In this document: piece after piece, positions 49,100 to 64,000 of the stretch
How the letters are laid out: every line of letters starts with the position of its first letter
How positions within the stretch are numbered: the first letter of the stretch is position 1
Source of the DNA: Lophius americanus
Lineage: Eukaryota; Chordata; Actinopteri; Lophiiformes; Lophiidae
Length of the DNA stretch: 64,000 nucleotides
Assembly: GCA_037951165.1 (NCBI GenBank)
Contig: JBBDHG010000043.1
Coordinates: 4,031,001-4,095,000, forward strand
Direction: 5' to 3'
Translations under genes and position numbers: made by a program
Notes under the pieces: generated by a model
What the model saw: only the letters and a program-made list of their open reading frames with translations
Told to the model about the DNA's origin: nothing
Database searches by the model: none

Positions 49100-49430
49100 T
49101 TCCGTACCGCGAAAGAACTCTGACGTCTTCCTCCCACAGGAAACACTAACAGATGCAGTCCAGAGGGTCACTAGTGTCTTACCTCAGTTTGTGGCTGGAG
49201 AGCCGTCGGCGTCTACCCGCCGCCATAAAAGATGTTAATATGAGAATCAAATATCTACTTCATACGGGAGAAAACAAAACAATGCGGTAATGATTTAATC
49301 CGTCACGGTTCATTTTCTAAACCGGGAATCTCTCTGCTACTATTCTGTGTTTCTACTGTATTTATACCGGCATGAGATTTAATGTTTACCTCATTAAATA
49401 ACAATTACTTTAGCAGTAGAGTAGCAAAGT
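49100..49430 (+). terminator. rarb 3' UTR start, weak poly(A) candidates
   Basis: Non-repetitive sequence follows the stop. The first plausible signal is ATTAAA at 49393-49398. Canonical AATAAA hexamers occur only much further on (for example 50994 and 51203). The true end cannot be chosen from sequence. Confidence 0.3.
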
Positions 49431-50239
49431 TAGTAAAACATATGAACTTCAATTGTTATTTTTCTGTAATTGTTTTTTGTTTTTGTTTTACATACTATGT
49501 GATTATTTTTTCTCACTTTTAAAGTTTGTACACACAGTTTATTGATTTCCATATATGTATAAAGGAAGATCTTTTCTAACTGAATATATTTGGAGAAAGA
49601 AGCAGTTTTATCTCTACAGAAGGGAAACATTCATGTGTTTTTACTTATCATGCTGAATGTTCCTAACTGGCATTAACAAAGTTCAAAATGTATGTAGCTG
49701 AGTTTTTATGCAAAAATGAAAAAAGTAGGTACAGAAAACAAACACCAGAACAAATTCAGTCCAATCGGATCATCCCTCCTTCCACCACAGATATTTCCAG
49801 TGACAAAATAGGAAATGCTTGTTATTTCAGAGAATCGAAAAATTTCAATTTTGATGTAAAAGTGTAAAACAATCATGTATTTTACAAAACCTGACTCCAC
49901 TCTTGCTCATTAACAACTGAGCCTTTTCTAAGATCCTGCCTTTATACTCATCCCCTGTCAATCAGTTATTTTCCGTTCTTCTATCGGCCCTGTTCCTTGT
50001 TCGAAAGTGTTGTTGGCATCAAAGTCAGAATTTGAATGATGTCGGAGGAGCGCATACCTCTGCCGAGGCCCAGCATTTGGTTTTAATCAACCAAATGCTA
50101 CATCCAAAATCAAACTAATAGCCCTGGAACCATAATTTAGAAACTGACCCACATGGAAACAATTTTGTTTGGATGTACTTCCAGCCCCTTGACCCTTTAA
50201 TGTCCCGCTAAACTGTTTGTTTGGGTCACTGTTTCTTAT

Positions 50240-50470
50240 TGAAAAATGTGGCTGAACCTGTTTATAATATGTCCCATGCTGAAAAGTAAGGGGCCGAGTA
50301 AGGAGCCCTGAGGAGCACCAGTGGTCAAAGGGGCCACCGAGAGCCTAAGAGAAAGTCCTGTTCAATGAGGAGGACTTTTTTTAATGACATATTAAAGCAT
50401 GTGAGGACTTACTGAACAGAATTATGTAACTTGATTCAACCAAAACAAGACGCATAAGGGTCAAATATTT
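50240..50470 (-). pseudogene. LINE RT palm fragment, second copy
   Basis: Shares ggagccctgaggagcaccag, gtcaaaggggccaccgagag and gacatattaaagca with 29500-29730. The minus strand encodes a decayed version of the PQGSILG motif. Confidence 0.6.
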
Positions 50471-53400
50471 GTCCTGCTTTCACTTGAATATATGTCAAAA
50501 GTAAGGACCAGCAAACACTTTTTTCTTGTTTTACACGGTATCCCAACTAATTTGGGAATTTATCCCAGCATTGGGGAGTTACCAGCAGAAAGTCGTGCTA
50601 ACGCCACGGATGCTACTTTTTAAAAAGAAATTTAGAGCTCTTTAAGGTTCACTAGTATTATACTGCATTAATAAAATGAATTGGTGAAGGTAAATATGGG
50701 GCACTGTTAATAAATCAGAGGGGAAAACAGTCCTGCAGGAATCCCTCCGCCTGATTTTGTACATATTAAACAAACAAGATGTAAATGATCAAACATTTTG
50801 ACTGAACCGTGCCAGCAATGTGTTCTCCTGTCTTTTTATAGTCTAGTTATCGATCGAATGATTTTTCTGGAGATGTTCGATTGTTTGGAAATGAAAAATA
50901 TGAAGAGTTTGTACACAGCATATAAGCTAATAAACACATATCATAATGTGACGCGTGAGGATATGTGTCCTCCTCACATATCATAATTATTCGATAATAA
51001 ATGAAATACTGCGGTTATTGGTTCCATTGGTAGTGAAATATTATTTCCTGAAACTGTACTTTGATGAGTTCTGTATGTGTGTAACATGTTTTATACGTAA
51101 AACACTTACATTTGTGATTTAACAAACAAAGACCGTTTTTGAAATGCATCCCTGTTTGATGTTCAAAGATTCTTTTCAAAGATTCCTCCAAGACGTTTAC
51201 CTGAATAAAACGCTCTCTACTTTAAAAATGATTCCAAACCATAAGAAATAAAATAAAACCATGATAGGATCCAAAATCCAAAATCCAACAGGAAGAAAAG
51301 CATGATGGGAGACGTAGTCTGCACATACTGCAGAGGACGTTAACACACGAAAAATACTTTTTCAACTATAATTATTGAAATTATTTTAATAATATTTTCA
51401 ATTTTACTTTCATTTCAATTCACAGGATCAATATATAGTGTCACTTTTAATGCTATGCTTTTCTATCATATTGAGTTAATGTGAATAAATGAAGTACCTT
51501 GACCAAAAACTAATATGAATATAATATATAATAATATAATGTTTCTAATATATTAACACTTAATACATTATGATGATTTCCTAATAAGATATTTATTCAA
51601 TATGTCCTCTAAACTTTATATCTAATGATTGAACAAACACAAGATGCTTTTTTGGAGTTTGCCTTACTTTATTTTTATTCAGGCTACTTTTTATTATTTA
51701 TCATATTTACTTATCAGAATAGAAAAAATAAGATTGTGTTAAATGTGACATTTGTTCACTGAAAATCTCATTTTCTAATAGACCAGCCCACTAACCTTTA
51801 TGGACACTTATTTGAATAGTCATAGCTTCAGGATATTTTAAATTAAGGCCAATAAAAGATGCAATACTAAAGTTGATACAAGCTGATAGACTTTTTCTTT
51901 TTACTCTAGGATACTCATATCAGAAATGCATCATTAATCAAGGTGAAGTGTTTAATAACGGATATTAAAACATATCTGGAGAGGATATTTTAAGTCTTGT
52001 GCCTCAAGGCCCAAGGCTCAAGGCTCAAGGTTTATTTATTAATACCTAAAAGGGACATTTTATTGTGCAGACAGTAGCTTCGGCATTCCCTAGATAAAAG
52101 ATAAGACAATACGATTTCAATATACAAGTGACATCCAGGATAAAAATAATCTTGTGAATTTGTTTTTGATGTTTTCTCGTTTCCACTGAAGCCGTTTGGT
52201 CTGCTGATTTCTTGGCTGGTGCAGTGGTGCATGTCGCATACTGATAAATTGTGAGGTTGTTTGAGGTCAGAGTGTCTCCTCTGGTAAAAGAAGGCTCGTG
52301 CTGCCCCCTGTGGTTCAGGTGAAGAACTGCACTGCAGCACTGTCAATAATCGAAGATGCATCCACTGACTGAACCAGGTAATCAGGTATAAGTAATACAT
52401 GTAATATTCTTGCTGAAAGAAACGATTTTAAACTATATTATATATAATAAAATAATACAGAATGAATTGCCTCTTTTTTTTTAGTTCTCTTGCCATTAAC
52501 ATTTGACAAGAGATACAGAAGTTGCTGCTTAATTAACAAAAACAAGAAGAGTACAGAAGTTATATCTATTACAAAGCATTTCAATGTTTTACATTCGCAA
52601 TTAACATACAACCAAGAGACGTTGACTCTTGAAGTAGCTTTTTGAAACAGGGATTTACAGTTCAGTTGAGTCTCACTCAATTTCTCTTAAATTTAGTGTA
52701 CTGTTGTGCTATTTCTATTGCATCTGATATTAGACAAAATCCCTCAGTAAGTAAAACGGCTGTAAAGGTATAGAGACTTGTTTTTAGAAAATGCCTCCTG
52801 AATGTCTGTCAAATATTCTTGAAAATATATCTCAAATCCTCAATATGGGTATTTTCCAGCTAACTTCCAGACACCCTTTTCTATCTTAAGATAATTGAAT
52901 GTCGTTATCTAATCTTATCTTAAGTATACGATGGTCTTAAATCGGCAACAGCGTCACCATTATATAACTTAGGGTAAGTTAAATGCTTCTGAAAGGAAGT
53001 TGAGGTTGAAGTTTATGGTAACAAGAGAAAAAAAAGATGATCAGATGATCATAAATGATCATTTTATAAGTGATGGTAATACTTTACTTAAGTTAGCAGA
53101 TTGTTTGCTTCAGATTTTATTTAACAGATAGATGCCACCATGGATGCCATGTTGGACGCCATGACTGGACAAACGTTAAATGACAATATCTCTTCAGGAG
53201 GGGAAGTTTTATTTTATTGCAGATCTCATATCTGAAAGCGTCTCTTCATCAAATCTACATTTTTTATTGGATTATTGACGAGAACGCGTCAAAACATGAA
53301 ACTTAAAATGAATGTGAAAAAAGATCACAAATAGGCAAAGTTTGCACTTAATATTCTTTATTTAGTATATCCTCATGCAGACCCCTCAAATGGATGATAC

Positions 53401-54289
53401 CAACTAATCCCATATGGATCAATGTGCAGAATAAAAAATGTGCAGCGAATTACAAAACTATATTTCAGATGTTAATTATATTAAAAAGGACATTCCAAAG
53501 TGCATGTTTGTATAATTTAAAATAGAAAAAATACGATAAAAGGTTTTGGTTCGTACTGTCTGATAGAGCTGAAATAAAGCAGTGTGAAAACTTGGATTAA
53601 GATGATGGTCAGTTTTCTTATCAGAGCTGTGAGAGAACAAATTTGGCGAGCAGCCATGAGAAACACGCCGTGATAAACAGTCCTTCAGTCACGACAGTTA
53701 AACGCTGAGTCTGGTCCTGAGAAGTTATAGAGCAAAACTCAGACAAACCTGAATAAACAAAACGGAAAGCTTCACACGGCCTGAACTCCACAGATGAAGA
53801 GCATCAGATAGAGCTGGAGCTGGATTCAGATTCTTTTTGTTTTAGGCTCTTATACAGATTCTAATTGATGGGAGAAACTTCTCACGGACAAAACTGACAG
53901 AATAAAACACCTCAAATGTGCAAAAGAAATGAATTCCTGAGTACCCAAAAGGTCCATACAAGAAAACAAATATACAACAAATGTTCCAGCTTGTCTGGAT
54001 GGGGAGGTCATTTGTTCAACGCCTTTGGATTTTGGATTGTGCTTTAAAAAGACGATCAATTTTGATGTGTTTGTGCTAAAAATGTTGACATTTTCACTGA
54101 TTTGTAGAATGTAAAATATCAAAAACATCTATTGAGAAAATATTGCTTGTTGAGAAAGTACAAGTCGGACCATTAATAATGAAAACTAAACCTAAACTAA
54201 CCTGTCACAAGTTTATGTAGCCTTTTCATTCTTTTTTTGCTTTTACATGAAATTATAAATTCCATATAAAATGAGGATATTATAGAATC

Positions 54290-54700
54290 ATCAATACTGC
54301 CCCAGAGCCTTCGTGTTAACGCAATAACTCAGAAACTATTTCATGGATCACTTTCAAATTTTATGGTTTCAAAACCACAGTTTTCAAACCATAATTTATC
54401 GACCGTTGTTCCAATCTAGTCATAAAGTTGTGCTTATGAATTGACTTGGGGATATATATCTTGTATATATCACATTTTACTCTAATAGTTCATATTTTAC
54501 TCATAAGGAGGAGCTTCTTTTTTTTCCCTCCGAATAACACAGATGTAACTTCCTAACCATTTTTCAGATTCAGTCCAAATTTTGGGTCATATGAATTCAC
54601 ACAATGAGTTCTATCTTGTATATATATTCATTTGTTTTACCATAAGAATGCATATTTTACTCACTATGTAAAATTTTTTTGTGTAAAAACACAGTTTCTC
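54290..54700 (+). repeat. Dispersed repeat family A, copy 4
   Basis: Contains gcaataactcagaaactatt, atcactttcaaattttatgg and aaaccataatttatcgaccg. It is then partly duplicated within itself (tatgaattgacttggg and tatgaattcacacaatg, each followed by a tatcttgtatata phrase). Confidence 0.6.
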
Positions 54701-55196
54701 GTCAGGAACCCAATCCAACCGTAGGTCCAGTTTTGTCTAAATTCAGTTACTTAGTTGGATTCACTTTATTTCAAGTTTGAATAATTGGATATTTCTGTCA
54801 ACTCATGTTGGTCCAAACATCCTTTCTGTGTTTCCAGCTGCTCTTGTGTTACAATCGCCAAACAGATTGTGATATCAGTTTGGTGTCACTAATATGTGAA
54901 AAGGTCTAGTCCATTCATCTTTTACACTTTGTTTCAATTCTTTGGATTGCTGCTCGAAAGAAATCTACAATTTATGTTGAGATTTAGGAAACTCTGACAT
55001 TATTCACCAGTTTTCTGACATTTCAAGGAAAAATGAAAATGAGAAAATAATCACCAGATGTATCAATAGTGAGAGTCATTAGTCCATTAGTCATTAGAGT
55101 GGTGATATTAATCAGCTTTGTTCAGGTGTAACGGCAGCGCTATCACTTCTAAGCTGTCAATAATTAATGTTATAACCACTGTGTTGTGAATTATTA

Positions 55197-55455
55197 ATGT
55201 CTAAGGAGGCTGACATTGGACCAGAGGTAGGGTACAACAGGGGCCATTCACCAGTTCTTCACAAATACAGACAAACAACCATTCACACCATCAGTTCACA
55301 GGTCACTGCATGTGTGTGGACTGGGGGAGGATGCTGGAGCACCCAGAGAGAATCCACACATACAGACTTGGGGAGAACGAGTAAAGTCCAGACAAGGAGA
55401 CGACAGTCCTCGCGGTGGATTTCAACCCAGAACCCTCTTGCTGTGAGGTGACTGT
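55197..55455 (+). repeat. Widespread fish repeat (gctgacattgga ... cttgctgtgaggtgac)
   Basis: Runs from gaggctgacattggaccag through acaaacaaccattcacacca, actgggggaggatgctggagc and cagagagaatccacacatac to ctcttgctgtgaggtgactg. This is the typical full sequence of an abundant fish repeat. Confidence 0.7.
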
Positions 55456-55719
55456 GTGTAACTCAGAACTAAGTTCATTCAAATGTGCTTAAAGTACTTT
55501 TGTCGACTCGGGCTCATGTAAACGTCCTGTGTGTTGTTCCAACTGCTCCTTTGACCTGTGTCTGAGAGTCAGTGTGGACGACGGTCACTTGTTTTCTTCT
55601 TCATCCCGTCTCTCTGTGATCCTAGAGTTAACAGAAACAACAAAAGACGTTATGTAAGATCAACCTGCACTAGATTTATGTTTGTTCTTTACTTTTGGAT
55701 ACTACAAAAGGAGATGATA

Positions 55720-55805
55720 ATTCTCCATGACCCAGGAGCAGCATGTATAAGCAAAATTGTAAGGGGCCACAGACGGAGCCCTGGGGGACACCCCAGTTCA
55801 AACTG
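55720..55805 (-). pseudogene. LINE RT scrap (third copy of the PQGS motif)
   Basis: The plus strand reads cggagccctgggggacaccc; its reverse complement codes GVPQGSV-like sequence. Confidence 0.5.
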
Positions 55806-56039
55806 ACAAATTTCCATAAAAAACTTTATAATTCATAATTTTTTTCTACTGTGTAAAAAATATGCATGACAAAAAATTTGCGTGTCCAAGATATTAAATT
55901 AATATATTCAAGAAACAAAATATGAAAATAAATTATTTATCCATCGTTTTTTTTTTGTCTTGCTGAGGAAATAAAAGGGTCAATGAACGAGGCAAAAACA
56001 TATCGCTATTTTTTTTAGTAAAATCAATTTGAATAAATT

Positions 56040-56409
56040 CATTTGTGAGAATTTATTCAAAATATCCTCTAATTTATTCAATTTGACTGCGAAAAACATG
56101 ACAAAACATTAAGTGGTTCGTCCAGTCACCGGAGGGTTGTCGGTTCAATCACCATGGTCCCACAGTCTACGTGTCGAGGTGTCCATGAGCAAGAAACTGA
56201 ACTTCAAATGACACCCAATGTCTTGATCTCTGCGAGTGTCTGATTGTGTGAGTTGGTGTGAGAGGGTGAACGTTGTTGTAAAGCGCTTATAGTAGTTCAG
56301 ACTGGAACGGCGCTACTGAAGTACAAACAATTTAAAGTTTCTTTCAAAATGACAAGAACTGATGGATTTCAGGCGTCTGTTTGTAGTTCAACGTGTGAAA
56401 GGTTCCAGG
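56040..56409 (-). terminator. nek10 3' UTR, candidate poly(A) signal
   Basis: The minus-strand AATAAA (TTTATT on plus) at 56052-56057 is the nearest canonical signal I saw beyond the stop codon. A SINE-like repeat occupies most of the interval, so the assignment is weak. Confidence 0.25.
56105..56330 (+). repeat. SINE-like fish repeat
   Basis: Contains gagggttgtcggttcaatca (B-box-like), tgtcgaggtgtccatgagca, agaaactgaacttc and gttgtaaagcgcttatagta. Same family as 28324-28475. Confidence 0.6.
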
Positions 56410-63431
<7,022 letters not shown>

Positions 63432-63589
63432 CTGTCGTAGAGTACGGTGCTGTGACAAAGTATTGTCTCCCCTGCTGGTTTCCTCTATTTTTGCCTGTGT
63501 CTTATGGCGAAGAGTGTCGGGTCATCAAAACAGAATTTAGCATACAACAAAAGAATCCTGAAGTAACACAAAATTATATTTACTGAGCC

Positions 63590-64000
63590 GAAAAAGTTCT
63601 GTAATACCATCTGGGTCTGTTTCGAAAAAATATTTGCCCCCTTAGAAACTGAATTGCCAAACTGCATCAATAACTGGTTCCAGCTGGACTAGACCCACCC
63701 TGACCTGATCACTACCAGCCCTGGTCAACACATCATGACTTCAATAGAAGCAGGAAGTCAGCTTGAGGTTTCACCAGTCATACTACGCCAAAATCAAAGG
63801 AAATCCCAGTAGAGATGGGCAAGAAAGTTAGTGAAATCCATCCCTCTGTGAAGGATTCTAGGTTCTGTGACCATACAGATCCACAGCGAGACACATTATC
63901 TACAAAATGAGAAGACTTAAAAATAGTGACTTCCAAGCTACTTCTAGAACGTGGCTTCCAGAATCCCTTCCAAAAGATGAAGGTGAATGCTCCTCCAGGA
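63590..64000. repeat. Unclassified dispersed repeat, copy 2
   Basis: Same orientation as 8750-9260. Shared runs include aactgcatcaataactggtt and cctgatcactaccagccctg, then ggtcaacacatcat. Runs off the right edge. The nek10 exon encoding the kinase glycine loop is not in this stretch. Confidence 0.75.

Larger units (their letters stand above)
49431..56409. other. Intergenic region between the 3' ends of rarb and nek10
   Basis: The two genes are tail to tail. The interval is AT-rich with LINE RT fragments (50240-50470, 55720-55805), repeat family A (54290-54700), and fish repeats at 55197-55455 and 56105-56330. No gene is seen. TOP2B, NGLY1 and other genes between RARB and NEK10 in human are absent. 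Confidence 0.65.

Noticed and set aside
55558..55806. 82-codon plus-strand ORF
   Set aside because: Overlaps the antisense of a LINE RT scrap; no recognisable protein.

Overview
This is vertebrate nuclear DNA, and the gene content points to a teleost fish. Genes are split into short exons with GT-AG introns (one possible GC donor). Intergenic DNA is full of degraded Tc1-like transposons, LINE fragments and microsatellites typical of fish. A retinoic acid receptor beta gene is present. Zebrafish is generally held to lack it while percomorph-type fishes keep it, so a percomorph-like teleost is the best guess.

Layout: (1) 475-5157, plus strand: the last two coding exons of a UBE2E-class ubiquitin-conjugating enzyme. 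(2) 5330-15500: intergenic, with a LINE tail, Tc1-like remnants and a degenerate 15-bp minisatellite. (3) 15990-20869, plus strand: complete nr1d2 (Rev-erb beta), 8 coding exons, predicted 607 aa. Intron 1 holds a second promoter-like region with a RORE, two E-boxes and CCAAT boxes. (4) 21870-30850: intergenic, with decayed LINEs. (5) 30854-49099, plus strand: complete rarb (beta2-type first exon), 8 coding exons, predicted 443 aa. It lies behind a recognisable retinoic-acid-response promoter with a DR5 element GGTTCAcggagAGTTCA. (6) 49100-56400: intergenic repeats. (7) 56410-63431, minus strand: the last 17 coding exons of nek10 (kinase domain to stop, 516 codons). The 5' part lies beyond the right edge.

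The order UBE2E - NR1D2 - RARB - NEK10, with matching orientations, is the human chromosome 3p24 block in compressed form. THRB, which sits between NR1D2 and RARB in human, was not seen here. Two of the genes encode nuclear receptors: Rev-erb beta is a heme-binding clock repressor acting at RORE sites, and RAR beta is a retinoic-acid-dependent activator acting with RXR at RAREs. Each carries candidate sites of its own class next to its promoter, consistent with the autoregulation known for both families.

All coordinates come from reading splice sites and phases by eye. Reading phases close correctly across every joined exon of nr1d2, rarb and the nek10 fragment, which is the main support for the models. 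Repeat family names are by resemblance only.
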